Shown piece by piece: positions 1-8,682 of a stretch of 50,342 bases of DNA. The stretch comes from Paracoccus halophilus (GTDB lineage: Bacteria; Pseudomonadota; Alphaproteobacteria; Rhodobacterales; Rhodobacteraceae). Position 1 is the stretch's first letter. Every line of letters starts with the position of its first letter. Where the stretch lies: the NCBI RefSeq assembly GCF_000763905.1, contig NZ_JRKN01000024.1:1-50342 (forward strand), read 5' to 3'. The notes beneath the pieces were generated by a model. It did no database searches and was not told the DNA's origin. It worked only from the letters and a program-made list of their open reading frames with translations. Made by a program: the position numbers and the translations under genes.

Positions 1-25
1 GGCGGGGACAGCGAAATTCATCCTT

Positions 26-54
26 TCGTCGCCCGAATGTCGCAAGACTGTCAT
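26..54 (+). promoter_or_regulatory. Candidate Pho box (PhoB site)
   Basis: Three 7-bp units lie exactly 11 bp apart: TCGTCGC at 26-32, ATGTCGC at 37-43 and CTGTCAT at 48-54. The last is a perfect match to the Pho-box half-site, and all three share GTC in register. An 11-bp repeat period is the established arrangement for PhoB binding. The site ends 47 bp before the start codon of a phytase-esterase-like gene, which fits phosphate control. No convincing -10 element can be picked out, so this is a motif-level prediction. Confidence 0.4.
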
Positions 55-101
55 CCGGGACAGGGAAAAACCCCGCGAGACAACAGGATCCGAGGTTTCC
101 C

Positions 102-2255
102 ATGACATTCCGCCTGACCGCCATTTCGGCGCTGGCCCTTGCCGCCGCCACGCCCGCCATGGCCGAGCCGGTCTTCAACCGCATCGCCTCTTTCCCGGTG
201 GCGATGAACCTGCCCGAAGGCGCCGATCCGATGACCGAAACCTCGGCCGAAATCATGGCCGTGACCGAGGACGGCAATACCCTGATCTATTCGGACAGCC
301 CCAACAAGGCGCTTGGCTTCGTGGACATCACCGATCCGCGCGCGCCCAAGCCCCTGGGTCAGGTCGCGATGGAGGGCGAGCCGACGACCACCGTCATCAT
401 CGGCGGCACCGGTTTCGTCGGGGTGAACACCTCGGAAAGCTTTACCCAGCCCTCGGGCGTGCTGCGCAGCGTCGATCTGGCCAGCCGCCAGATCGTGGCC
501 AGCTGCGATCTGGGCGGCCAGCCGGATTCGGTCGCGCGCAACGCCGATGGCACGCAGATCGCCGTCGCCATCGAGAACGAGCGCGACGAGGACGTGAATG
601 ACGGCGCCATCCCGCAGCAGCCGGCCGGTTTCGTCGTCACCCTGCCGGTCGCGGATGGCGCGGTCGATTGCGCCGGCAAGCAGGTGATCGACCTGACCGG
701 CCTCGCGGATCTGGCCGGCGACGACCCCGAGCCGGAATATCTCAGCTATAACGCGGCGGGCGATCTGGTCGTCACGCTGCAGGAAAACAACCATCTGGTG
801 GTGATCGGCGCCGACGGCGCGGTGGCGGCCGATTTCCCGGCCGGAACCGTCGATCTGGAAGGGATCGACATCGAGGATGACGGCAAGTTCGATTTCTCGG
901 CCTCGCAAGGCGCCGTGCCGCGCGAACCCGATGCCGTCGCCTGGTTGGATGACGGCAATTTCGTGACCGCGAACGAAGGCGACTGGAACGGCGGCTCGCG
1001 CAGCTTCACCATCTGGTCGCGCGACGGGCAGGTCGTGCACGAGGATGCCGGCGCCTTTGAAAAGGCGATCGTGCCGACCGGGCATTACCCCGATGGCCGC
1101 TCGGACAACAAGGGCGCCGAACCCGAGGCGGTGATCACCGCCGAATATGACGGGCAGAAGCTGATGTTCCTGGCCGCCGAACGCGCCAGCCTGGTCGGGG
1201 TCTATGATGTGGCCGATCCCGCCGCGCCCAAGCTGTTGCAACTGCTGCCCTCGGGCATCGGCCCCGAGGGGCTGGTCGCGATTCCGCAGCGCAACCTGTT
1301 CGCCACCGCCAACGAGACCGATCTGGGCGAGGACGGTGCCGCCCGCGCCCATGTGACCATCTTCGAACGCTCCGAGGGGCAGGCGAACTGGCCGCAGATC
1401 GTCGCTGACGCTGGCATCGGCTGGGGCGCGCTGTCGGGGCTGGCGGTCGATGCCGCGACGCCGACCACGCTTTACGCCGTATCCGACAGCGTCTACGGCG
1501 CCGCGCCGGCGATCTTTACCATCGACGCCTCGGCCATGCCGGCGAAGATCACCCAAAAGACCATCGTGACGCGCGACGGCAACCCGGCGGAAAAGCTGGA
1601 TCTGGAAGGCATCGCCGTCGATCCGGCGGGCGGCTTCTGGCTGGCCTCGGAAGGGGATGCCGAAAAGGAGGTACCGCATGCCGTCCTCAGGGTGGACGCG
1701 AACGGCGCCATCACGCAGGAGATCGGGCTGCCCGACGCGCTCAAGGATCAGGCGACGCGCTTCGGCTTTGAAGGGGCCGCGGTCATCGACGGCAAGCTGT
1801 GGCTGGCGGTTCAGCGCGAATGGAAGGACGACCCCAAGGGGCAGGTGAAACTGCTGCAACTGGACCCGGCCAGCGGCGAATGGGCGGGTGTGCGCTATCC
1901 GCTGGAAACCGGCGAAGGATGGGTTGGTCTGTCCGATCTGGCGGTGCATGGCGAGCATCTGTATCTGATCGAGCGTGACAACCTGCTGGGTCAGCGCGCG
2001 CGGACCAAATCCGTGACCCGCATCGCGCTGGCCGATCTGGCCCCGGCACCGCTGGGCGGCGACCTGCCGCTGGTCCAGAAGGAACTGGTCCGCGACCTGA
2101 TGCCCGATCTGACCGCGACCGGCGGCTTTGTTCTGGACAAGGTCGAGGGGCTGGCAATCACCCCGGAGGGCACCGCCTATATCGCGACCGACAATGACGG
2201 CACCGATGACAGCACCGGCGAAACCATGTTCTTCAGCTTCCAGCTGCCGGGCTGA
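102..2255 (+). CDS. Secreted esterase-like/phytase-domain beta-propeller protein
   Basis: A 717-residue exported protein. The first 21 residues form a Sec signal peptide with an Ala-rich core and an AMA cleavage site before EPVF. Residues about 25-410 show the repeating pattern of a choice-of-anchor-I/alkaline-phosphatase-like beta-propeller (DITDPRAPKPLG, PREPDAVAWLDDGNFVTANEGDWNGG, ESL-type GPEGL blades). Residues about 440-710 match the family called esterase-like activity of phytase, with repeated DLEGIA, GFEGAAVIDGKLWLAVQ and KVEGLAITPEGTAYIATDNDG segments. The true substrate of this family is poorly known; a phosphoester is plausible. It is a single gene with no partner in the same direction, and a Pho-box-like repeat precedes it. 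The ATG is chosen because it begins the signal peptide and has a GAGG upstream. Family placement is fairly safe; catalytic activity is inference. Confidence 0.75.
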   Translation: MTFRLTAISALALAAATPAMAEPVFNRIASFPVAMNLPEGADPMTETSAEIMAVTEDGNTLIYSDSPNKALGFVDITDPRAPKPLGQVAMEGEPTTTVIIGGTGFVGVNTSESFTQPSGVLRSVDLASRQIVASCDLGGQPDSVARNADGTQIAVAIENERDEDVNDGAIPQQPAGFVVTLPVADGAVDCAGKQVIDLTGLADLAGDDPEPEYLSYNAAGDLVVTLQENNHLVVIGADGAVAADFPAGTVDLEGIDIEDDGKFDFSASQGAVPREPDAVAWLDDGNFVTANEGDWNGGSRSFTIWSRDGQVVHEDAGAFEKAIVPTGHYPDGRSDNKGAEPEAVITAEYDGQKLMFLAAERASLVGVYDVADPAAPKLLQLLPSGIGPEGLVAIPQRNLFATANETDLGEDGAARAHVTIFERSEGQANWPQIVADAGIGWGALSGLAVDAATPTTLYAVSDSVYGAAPAIFTIDASAMPAKITQKTIVTRDGNPAEKLDLEGIAVDPAGGFWLASEGDAEKEVPHAVLRVDANGAITQEIGLPDALKDQATRFGFEGAAVIDGKLWLAVQREWKDDPKGQVKLLQLDPASGEWAGVRYPLETGEGWVGLSDLAVHGEHLYLIERDNLLGQRARTKSVTRIALADLAPAPLGGDLPLVQKELVRDLMPDLTATGGFVLDKVEGLAITPEGTAYIATDNDGTDDSTGETMFFSFQLPG

Positions 2256-2260
2256 TCGCG

Positions 2261-2297
2261 AAAAAACGGCCGATGCGGCGACAAGCCCGCATCGGCC
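2261..2297 (-). terminator. Stem-loop with T-run on the minus strand
   Basis: A perfect 11-bp inverted repeat (2268-2278 and 2287-2297, GGCCGATGCGG with its complement) has an 8-nt loop. Six A residues at 2261-2266 become a U-run just after the stem on minus-strand RNA. It lies right after the stop of the secreted protein gene, but the U-run favours stopping leftward transcription, so it probably blocks read-through from the symporter gene. Confidence 0.55.
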
Positions 2298-2459
2298 AGA
2301 CGGATAACGGCATTCCAGCTTTCATGACCAAAGCATTTTATGACATAATACTGATTATCAATACATTTCCGCCCGCGTTGTCGGGCCCCCTCCTGACCTG
2401 CGGCAGCCGATGATTTCAGGCGGTTGCCATGCGGGAAATCCCGCCCGGATCGGGATATG

Positions 2460-2493
2460 AAAAAGGGCAGCCCGAACCCTGGTCGGGCTGCCC
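2460..2493 (-). terminator. Rho-independent terminator of the symporter gene
   Basis: On the minus strand, GGGCAGCCCGA (2483-2493) pairs perfectly with its complement at 2465-2475 across a 7-nt loop and is followed by five U (2460-2464). It lies 23 bp past the symporter stop codon and has textbook intrinsic terminator form. Confidence 0.85.
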
Positions 2494-2515
2494 GCGAATG
2501 TTTGGCCTTGCCCGG

Positions 2516-3988
2516 TCAGGCCATGGCCGAACGCTCGCTCTCCTTCCATTCCTCCCAGCCGGGCCGGCCCTTCATGAAGGCCTCGATCTCGGCGCGGTTG
2601 GCCTCCAGCCTGGGGTCGTGCTTGAGGTAGAAACTGGTTTCGCGCGCGACCAGACCCGACAGGATCAGCAGCCCGATCAGGTTCGGAATCGCCATCAGCC
2701 CGTTCATCACGTCCGAGAAGTTCCAGACCACGCCCAGCTGCATCGTGCAGCCCACCAGCACGACCAGCGAGAACAGCACCCGGAACGGCATCACGCCGCC
2801 ATGCCCGACCAGGCGCTCGACATTGCGTTCGCCGTAATAGGCCCAGCCCAGGATGGTCGAATAGGCAAACAGCACCAGGCCCAGCGTGACGATCCAGTGC
2901 CCCCATTGTCCGGGCAGCCCGTGGGTGAACGCCTGGCCGGTCATCAGCGCGGCCGAAAGCTGTTCGCCCGTGGCCGGGTCGATCTCGTTCCAGACGCCGG
3001 TGGTGATGATCACCAGCCCGGTGCAGGACACCACGATGATCGTGTCGATGAAGGTCTGCGTCATCGAGACCAGCCCCTGGCGCACCGGATGCGTCGTCTG
3101 CGCCGAGGCCGCCGCGATCGCCGCCGAACCCATGCCGGATTCGTTCGAGAAGATGCCGCGCGCCACGCCGAACTGCACCGCGATCATGATCGCCGAGCCG
3201 GCAAAGCCGCCCACCGCCGAGGTGCCGGTGAAGGCGTCGGTAAAGATCATGCCGACCGCCGCCGGAATGCCGCTGGCATTGGCGATCAGGATGTAAAGCG
3301 CGCCCAGCACATAGAACAGGATCATCACCGGAACCAGACCGGCGGTGACGCGGCCGATCGACTTGATGCCGCCGACCAGCACGATCAGCGTCATCGCCGC
3401 CAGGACCACCCCGGTGATCCAGGTCGGCAGCGCAAAGCTGCGCTCGAGATTCGAGGCGATGGAGTTGCCCTGCGTCATGTTGCCGATGCCGAAACAGGCC
3501 AGAACGGTGAACACCGCAAAGGACAGGGCAAGGAACTTGCCGAAGCCGTTGGGGATGCCCCGCTCAAGATAGTATTGCGGGCCGCCGTTCTTTTCGCCCA
3601 CCTCGTCGGTGGTGCGGAAGCGCACGCCCAGGAACGCCTCGGAATATTTCGAGGCCATGCCCAGGATCGCGGTGACCCACATCCAGAACAGCGCGCCGGG
3701 CCCGCCGATGCTGATCGCGGTCGCCACGCCGACGATATTGCCGGTGCCGACCGTGGCCGCCATGGCGGTGGTCAGGGCCTGGAACTGCGAGATATCGCCC
3801 TCGGCATCGTCGTCATGGCGCTTGATCAGCCCCAGACGCAGCGCCGCGCCCAGCCGGATCAGCTGTATGCCGCCCAGCCGAATGGTCAGGTAAAGGCCCG
3901 TGCCCAGCAGCAGCGGGATCAGCAGATACGGCCCCCAGACGACGCCTCCCACCGCGCCGAAGAAGCTTTCAAGTTGTGCCATGTCCAT
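2516..3988 (-). CDS. AGCS family sodium:alanine/glycine symporter
   Basis: A 490-residue inner-membrane carrier of the alanine/glycine:cation symporter family, which brings small neutral amino acids into the cell with sodium. About eleven hydrophobic segments are visible, starting with residues 18-36 (YLLIPLLLGTGLYLTIRLG). Family hallmarks include TAMAATVGTGNIVGVATAI near residue 75-95, GPGALFWMWVTAILGMASKYSEAFLGVRFR near 95-125, and NESGMGSAAIAAASAQT near 280. Length is usual for the family. The ATG at 3988 is used; the ATG at 3982 has the better spaced AGGGG and is a real alternative. The gene stands alone, with its own promoter region and a strong terminator. Substrate choice (Ala, Gly, D-Ala or Gln) cannot be read from sequence. 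Confidence 0.88.
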   Translation of the reverse strand: MDMAQLESFFGAVGGVVWGPYLLIPLLLGTGLYLTIRLGGIQLIRLGAALRLGLIKRHDDDAEGDISQFQALTTAMAATVGTGNIVGVATAISIGGPGALFWMWVTAILGMASKYSEAFLGVRFRTTDEVGEKNGGPQYYLERGIPNGFGKFLALSFAVFTVLACFGIGNMTQGNSIASNLERSFALPTWITGVVLAAMTLIVLVGGIKSIGRVTAGLVPVMILFYVLGALYILIANASGIPAAVGMIFTDAFTGTSAVGGFAGSAIMIAVQFGVARGIFSNESGMGSAAIAAASAQTTHPVRQGLVSMTQTFIDTIIVVSCTGLVIITTGVWNEIDPATGEQLSAALMTGQAFTHGLPGQWGHWIVTLGLVLFAYSTILGWAYYGERNVERLVGHGGVMPFRVLFSLVVLVGCTMQLGVVWNFSDVMNGLMAIPNLIGLLILSGLVARETSFYLKHDPRLEANRAEIEAFMKGRPGWEEWKESERSAMA

Positions 3989-4345
3989 CCCCTGTTATCC
4001 TTCTGTCGTTTCTGATGTCGCGAATGACGATCGTTTCTGTCAGAGATTGTCAATCCGCAGCATGGAAATTGGCCTCGGGTCGCGGTCCTGCCTCCCCGAC
4101 GATCCGGGACCGCTTGCGAAGTCCCGCACAGCTTGCCACCATATCCACAGCCGGTAAAGATAAATGTGTTATTTCAGTCATCTATGGGAAAGCCACAGAT
4201 ATTGGCATGACCGCCAGCGCCCGGCCCGCAAACCGCAATCCCCTCGGCGTCGCGATGAATCGGCAGGGTTTTCCCTCGGTCTGCCCCGATTCGCGGCTTT
4301 ACTTGTATGGAAGTATGGCTTAGACGATGCGGGAGGGAGGCAGCT
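3989..4345. other. Intergenic region between symporter and uronate regulator
   Basis: 357 bp without a credible gene; short open frames here lack coding bias. It must hold divergent promoters for the symporter (leftward) and the GntR-uxuA-kdgK operon (rightward). The middle part (about 4140-4200) is more AT-rich than its surroundings. The only clear motif is the inverted repeat at 4300-4315. Confidence 0.5.
4300..4315 (+). promoter_or_regulatory. Candidate GntR operator (TACTT-N6-AAGTA)
   Basis: TACTTGTATGGAAGTA is an inverted repeat with perfect 5-bp arms, of the size bound by FadR-subfamily GntR dimers. It lies 31-46 bp before the ATG of the adjacent GntR gene, as expected for autoregulation and uronate-responsive control. 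An upstream in-frame ATG at 4307 falls inside the repeat, which supports the downstream start. Confidence 0.45.
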
Positions 4346-5023
4346 ATGGATTCGCCCGTCATCACCCCGCCGCCAAGCACCGCCAGTCAGGTCCATGACT
4401 GGCTGCGCCGTCGCGTGCAGCGCGGCGATCTGGCCCCCGGCGCAAGGCTGAGCGAGACCGAGATCGCCAATGAGATCGGCACCAGCCGCCAGCCGGTGCG
4501 CGAAGCCTTCATCCGGCTGGCCGGTGACGGTCTGGCCGAGGTCCGGCCGCAGCGCGGCACCTATATCAGCAAGATTTCCGTCTCGGCCGTGCTTTCGGCC
4601 CGGCTGATCCGCGAGGCGGTCGAAAGCGATCTGGCGCGGATGATCGCCACGCAGCGCCCGGCCAGGGTGCTGGCCGCGATGCGCGAGGAAATCGACCATC
4701 AGCGACGGGCCGATGACCGCGCCGAGGTCGAGGCCTTTATCGAATCGGACGACCGCTTTCACCGCCTGCTGGCCGCCGGCGCCGGTCACGAGGCGGTCTG
4801 GAACGATCTCGAACGGCTGAAAGCCCAGATGAACCGGCTGCGGCACCTGTCGATGCGCGCCTTTGACCGCGCCCATACGATCCGCCAGCATGTCGATATC
4901 CTCGATGCGCTGGAGGCGGGCGACGCCGATGCGGCCGAACGCGCGCTGCGCACCCATCTGCGCCAGATGCTGACCGAATTGCCGCGGATCGCGGTACAGA
5001 AACCCGAATATTTCACCGAATAG
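4346..5023 (+). CDS. GntR family regulator (FadR subfamily, UxuR-like)
   Basis: A 225-residue DNA-binding regulator. Residues about 10-75 are the winged helix (ASQVHDWLRRRVQRGDLAPG, then SETEIANEIGTSRQPVREAF as recognition helices and VRPQRGTYI as the wing). Residues about 85-215 form the all-helical FCD ligand domain with the metal-binding pattern D...H (SDDRFHRLL) and the late QHVDILDALEAGD helix. FCD regulators bind small carboxylates. It is first in a run with uxuA and kdgK, 14 bp apart, so a uronate or KDG is the probable effector. The ATG at 4346 follows GGGAGGGAGG closely; the ATG at 4307 adds 13 residues but overlaps the likely operator. UxuR-like function is from context. Confidence 0.85.
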   Translation: MDSPVITPPPSTASQVHDWLRRRVQRGDLAPGARLSETEIANEIGTSRQPVREAFIRLAGDGLAEVRPQRGTYISKISVSAVLSARLIREAVESDLARMIATQRPARVLAAMREEIDHQRRADDRAEVEAFIESDDRFHRLLAAGAGHEAVWNDLERLKAQMNRLRHLSMRAFDRAHTIRQHVDILDALEAGDADAAERALRTHLRQMLTELPRIAVQKPEYFTE

Positions 5024-5037
5024 GAAAGGACGACGAG

Positions 5038-6246
5038 ATGCGGCACACCTGGCGCTGGTTCGGCCCGAATGACCCGGTTTCCATCGACGACATGCTGCAG
5101 GCCGGCGTGCAGGGCGTGGTCACCGCGCTGCACCATGTCCCCACCGGCGAGGTCTGGACCCCGGAGGAAATCGCCCGCCGGCAGGACCTGCTGTCGCGGA
5201 TGCGCGACGGCGCGCCCTCGGGGCTGGCATGGGAGGTGGTCGAAAGCCTGCCGGTCAGCGAGGCGATCAAGACCCAGACCGGCGACTGGCGCGGGCATGT
5301 CGCGAACTGGATCACCTCGATGCGGCATCTGCATCAGGCGGGCATCCGCACGATCTGCTATAATTTCATGCCGGTGCTGGACTGGACGCGCACCGATCTG
5401 GCCTGGCGGCGCCCCAGCGGCGCCACCTGCATGCGCTTCGATCTTTACGATTTCGCCGCCTTCGACATCCATATCCTGCAGCGCAAGGGCGCGGCCGAGT
5501 CCTTCCCCGAAGATATCCGCGATGAGGCCGGCCGCCGTTTCGCCGCCATGGACGACGCCCGGCGCGAGCAACTGGCCGGCAATGTCGTCTTTGGCCTGCC
5601 CGGCGCGGCCGAGCGGCTCTCCATGGCCGATGTCCGCGACCTGCTGGACAGCTATGCGCCGGTGACCGATACCGTGCTGCGCGGCAATTTCCACGCCTTT
5701 CTCGAACAGGTCGCGCCGGTCGCGCAGGATCTGGGCATGCGGCTGTGCTGCCACCCGGACGACCCGCCCTTTCCGCTTCTGGGCCTGCCCCGGATCATGT
5801 CGACCGAGGCGGATTACGCCGAACGCATCGCCGCCGTGGACCTGCCCGCGAACGGCATCACGCTGTGCTCGGGCTCGCTTGGCGCGCGGCCTGACAACGA
5901 TCTGCCCGGCATGATGCGCCGGCTGGGCCATCGCGTGCATTTCCTGCATCTGCGCAATGTCCGCCGCGATGCCGACACGATCCCCGCCAGCTTCTTCGAG
6001 GACGAGCATCTGGGCGGCCAGACCGACATGGTGGCGCTGGTCGATGCCGTGCTGGCCGAAGAAGCCCGCCGTCGCGCCGAAGCGCGCGAGGATCACCAGA
6101 TCCCGATGCGGCCCGATCACGGGCAGGATATCCTGGACGATATCGGCCGCGGCGGCCAGCCCGGCTATCCCGCCATCGGCCGGCTGAAAGGGCTGGCCGA
6201 ACTGCGCGGGGTCGAGGCCGCGCTGAGCCGCAAGGGGGCCGCATGA
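5038..6246 (+). CDS. uxuA: Mannonate dehydratase
   Basis: A 402-residue cytoplasmic enzyme that removes water from D-mannonate to give 2-keto-3-deoxygluconate (KDG), the last step of the glucuronate branch. It begins MRHTWRWFGPNDPVSIDDM, typical of UxuA, and is full length. Metal and active-site stretches are visible: RLCCHPDDPPFPLLGLPRI near residue 240, CSGSLGARPDNDLPGM near 280, HLRNVRRD near 305 and MRPDHGQDIL near 355. A GGAAAGGA-like ribosome site precedes the ATG. Its stop overlaps the kdgK start in ATGA, so the two are translationally coupled. Substrate comes from UxuB in the convergent operon. Confidence 0.95.
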   Translation: MRHTWRWFGPNDPVSIDDMLQAGVQGVVTALHHVPTGEVWTPEEIARRQDLLSRMRDGAPSGLAWEVVESLPVSEAIKTQTGDWRGHVANWITSMRHLHQAGIRTICYNFMPVLDWTRTDLAWRRPSGATCMRFDLYDFAAFDIHILQRKGAAESFPEDIRDEAGRRFAAMDDARREQLAGNVVFGLPGAAERLSMADVRDLLDSYAPVTDTVLRGNFHAFLEQVAPVAQDLGMRLCCHPDDPPFPLLGLPRIMSTEADYAERIAAVDLPANGITLCSGSLGARPDNDLPGMMRRLGHRVHFLHLRNVRRDADTIPASFFEDEHLGGQTDMVALVDAVLAEEARRRAEAREDHQIPMRPDHGQDILDDIGRGGQPGYPAIGRLKGLAELRGVEAALSRKGAA

Positions 6247-7184
6247 GCCCCCGCCATATCCTGTCCATCGGCGAGGCGATGCTGGAGCTTTCCTCGGCCG
6301 GGCAGGCCGATCTGTGGCGGTTGGGGATCGCGGGCGACACGTTCAACACCGCCTGGTATCTGCGCCGGCTGCTGGCGGCCGACTGGCGCGTGGGCTATCT
6401 GAGCCGCGTCGGTGAAGGCGAATTTTCGCAAAAAATGCTCGATTTCCTGCAGGCCGAAGGGATCGAGACCAGCCATGTCCTGCGCGACCCCGCGCGCGAG
6501 ATCGGGCTTTACGCCATCTCGCTGAAAAATGGCGAGCGCAGCTTTTCCTATTGGCGCGACCGCTCGGCCGCGAAGCTCCTGGCCGAAGATCCGGCGGCGC
6601 TGGACCGCGCGCTGGAGGGCTGCGGCATCGCCTATTTCTCGGGGATCAGCGTTGCCATCCTGTCGGATGCGGGGCGGGAAAACCTTGCCGGCGCGCTGGC
6701 CCGGGCGCGGGCGCGCGGCACAAGGATCGTTTTCGATCCGAACCTGCGGCCGCGGCTCTGGCCCGACGCGGCGGCCATGCGCGCGGGCATCGAGGCCGCG
6801 GCAAGCGGCGCCGATCTGGTCCTGCCCAGCTATGACGACGAGGCCACGCATTTCGGCGATGTCGATGCCGATGCCACGATCCGCCGCTACCTGTCCTTGG
6901 GCGCGGGGCATGTGGTGGTCAAGAATGGCGGCGGCCCGATGCGCTTTGGCGGCAGCGGCGGCCAGGGCACCCTGTCCGATCTTGCCCCGGAAACCCCGGT
7001 CGATACCACGGCGGCCGGCGACAGCTTCAACGCGGGCTATCTGACGGCGATGCTGCGCGGCGCGGATTGCGCCACCGCGATCCGCGCCGGCCACGCGCTG
7101 AGCCGGCAGGTGATCCGCCATCCCGGCGCGCTGGTGCCCGCCGCGATTCCGGCCGCAAAGGCGGAAATCGACAGCCTGCTGTGA
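6243..7184 (+). CDS. kdgK: 2-Keto-3-deoxygluconate kinase (PfkB family)
   Basis: A 313-residue PfkB/ribokinase-type sugar kinase. The N-terminus (LSIGEAMLELSS) and the sugar-binding GDTFNTAWYL near residue 34 are typical of KDG kinases. The C-terminal PfkB signature DTTAAGDSFNAGYLTAML near residue 255 carries the catalytic Asp. It phosphorylates KDG to 2-keto-3-deoxy-6-phosphogluconate, where both hexuronate branches and the unsaturated-uronate branch meet. It overlaps uxuA by 4 bp. The next enzyme, KDPG aldolase, is not in the window. Ribokinase or fructokinase are less likely because of the operon. Confidence 0.9.
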   Translation: MSPRHILSIGEAMLELSSAGQADLWRLGIAGDTFNTAWYLRRLLAADWRVGYLSRVGEGEFSQKMLDFLQAEGIETSHVLRDPAREIGLYAISLKNGERSFSYWRDRSAAKLLAEDPAALDRALEGCGIAYFSGISVAILSDAGRENLAGALARARARGTRIVFDPNLRPRLWPDAAAMRAGIEAAASGADLVLPSYDDEATHFGDVDADATIRRYLSLGAGHVVVKNGGGPMRFGGSGGQGTLSDLAPETPVDTTAAGDSFNAGYLTAMLRGADCATAIRAGHALSRQVIRHPGALVPAAIPAAKAEIDSLL

Positions 7185-7193
7185 CGCCGGGCG

Positions 7194-7218
7194 GGCGCGG
7201 CGGTCACACCGTCGCGCC
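7194..7218. terminator. Hairpin at the kdgK/uxaA convergent junction
   Basis: GGCGCGGCGGT (7194-7204) and ACCGTCGCGCC (7208-7218) pair with one mismatch across a 3-nt loop. The stem sits 10 bp after the kdgK stop and overlaps the uxaA stop. There is no U-run on either side, so it may slow RNA polymerase or protect 3' ends of both convergent mRNAs rather than act as a classical terminator. Confidence 0.4.
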
Positions 7219-8682
7219 GATCTGCCAGGGCACGAATTCATGATCGCCCAGCCCCAGCGATTCGCTTTTCGTGACCTGACCCGAGGCGGTCGCCAGGATC
7301 AGATCGACGATCTGGCCGGCCTTTTCCTCGAGCGACACGCCCCGGCTCAGGATATCGCCGCAATTCAGATCCATGTCGTCGGGCATGGCGGCGGCCAGCC
7401 GGTCATTGGTCGCCAGCTTGATCGTCGGCGCCGGTTTCGAGCCGAATGCCGAGCCGCGCCCGGTGGTGAACACGATCAGCTGCGCGCCGCCCGCGATCTG
7501 GCCGGTGGCCGAGACCGGATCATAGCCGGGCGTATCCATGAAATTCAGCCCCGGCGCGGTGATCGGCTCGGCATAGTCCAGCACCGCCTCAAGCGGCGCG
7601 TTGCCGCCCTTGGCCACCGCCCCCAGCGATTTCTCCAGAATCGTGGTCAGCCCGCCCGCCTTGTTGCCGGGGCTGGGGTTGTTGTCCAGCGAAGCGCCGT
7701 TCCTGGCGGTATATTCCTCCCACCAGCGGATCCGGGCCAGCAGCTTTTCGGCCACCGCTGACGACGCGGCGCGATCCAGCAGCAGCCGCTCGGCGCCATA
7801 GATCTCGGGCGTTTCCGACAGCACCATCGAGGCCCCCTGCGCGGCCAGGATATCGCTGGCGATGCCAAGCGCCGGGTTCGCGGTCACGCCGGAAAACCCG
7901 TCCGAGCCGCCACATTGCAGCCCGATCTTCAGCGCCCCGGCCGGCACGGTTTCGCGCCGCACCTCGTTCAGCGCGGGCAGCATCTCGCGGATGCGCGCCT
8001 TGATCGCCTCGATGGTCTTGCGGGTGCCGCCGGTGTCCTGAATGGTCAAGCCGTGAAACCGCGCGGCCGCGCCCAGTTCCTGCTTCATGCGGGCAATCTG
8101 CATCACCTCGCAGCCCAGACCGACGAACAGCGCCGCGCCGACATTGGGATGGCCGGCATGGCCGGTCAGGACACGTTGCAGCGCCTGCCAGCCCGGCCCG
8201 CTATCGGCCATGCCGCAGCCGGTGCCATGGGCGAATGCCGCGACGCCATCGACATTGGGATAGGGCTCCAGCGCGCCCTCGATGCGAATCTCCTCGGCCG
8301 CGCGGCGGATCACCGTGGCCGAGCAGTTCACCGTCGCCACCAGCGCCAGATAGTTGCGCGTGCCGACCGCGCCATCGCCGCGCCGGTAACCCTGGAAGGT
8401 GAGGGCAGGCCCCTGGCGCGCGGCCAGCGACCTGCGCGCGTCCTCCAGCCCCGCGCCGGGGTGATAGTCGCGGCCATGTTCGCCAAAGACGCAGTTATGG
8501 CTGTGGACATGCGCGCCCTCGGCAATCGCTTCGGTGGCATAGCCGATGGTCTGGCCGTATTTCACCACCTCGCCGCCCCGGGGGATGGGGCGGCGGGCGA
8601 TCTTGTGGCCGGCGGCGGCGACCCCCTTTTCGGTCAGGATCGCGACATTGTCGTCAGGATGCAGAACCAGAGGCTCGGGCAT
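7204..8682 (-). CDS. uxaA: Altronate dehydratase
   Basis: A 492-residue enzyme that dehydrates D-altronate to KDG, the last step of the galacturonate branch. Residues 1-100 are the SAF-type N-terminal domain (LHPDDNVAILTEKGVAAAG, HSHNCVFG). The rest is the large UxaA/GarD domain with GYRRGDGAVGTRNYLALVATVNCSATVIRRA, HGTGCGM, QCGGSDGFSGVTANPALG, EYTARNG..DNNPSPGNKAGGLTTILEKSLGA and FMDTPGYDPVSATG. It is the last gene of the leftward uronate operon. Its ATG follows AAAGGAGCAAGCG, and the gene overlaps the end of uxuB by 29 bp. The galactarate dehydratase relative is less likely because the operon encodes uronate isomerase and reductase. Confidence 0.93.
   Translation of the reverse strand: MPEPLVLHPDDNVAILTEKGVAAAGHKIARRPIPRGGEVVKYGQTIGYATEAIAEGAHVHSHNCVFGEHGRDYHPGAGLEDARRSLAARQGPALTFQGYRRGDGAVGTRNYLALVATVNCSATVIRRAAEEIRIEGALEPYPNVDGVAAFAHGTGCGMADSGPGWQALQRVLTGHAGHPNVGAALFVGLGCEVMQIARMKQELGAAARFHGLTIQDTGGTRKTIEAIKARIREMLPALNEVRRETVPAGALKIGLQCGGSDGFSGVTANPALGIASDILAAQGASMVLSETPEIYGAERLLLDRAASSAVAEKLLARIRWWEEYTARNGASLDNNPSPGNKAGGLTTILEKSLGAVAKGGNAPLEAVLDYAEPITAPGLNFMDTPGYDPVSATGQIAGGAQLIVFTTGRGSAFGSKPAPTIKLATNDRLAAAMPDDMDLNCGDILSRGVSLEEKAGQIVDLILATASGQVTKSESLGLGDHEFVPWQIGATV

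Noticed and set aside
48..65. CTGTCAT plus GACAG as an inverted operator
   Set aside because: The arms match over only 5 bp, while the 11-bp direct repeats upstream give a better and more specific explanation.
51..1958. A 635-codon open frame on the minus strand across the secreted protein gene
   Set aside because: It mirrors the high-GC coding strand, is rich in Arg, Gly, His and Asp with no recognisable domain, and the plus-strand frame has a signal peptide and clear family motifs.
2429..4015. A 528-codon plus-strand open frame opposite the symporter
   Set aside because: Its translation is a low-complexity His/Arg/Asp/Gln-rich shadow, as are similar long frames opposite dctM/dctQ (11920-13920), glpV (19090-20562), glcD (31157-32671) and the permease (46527-48461).
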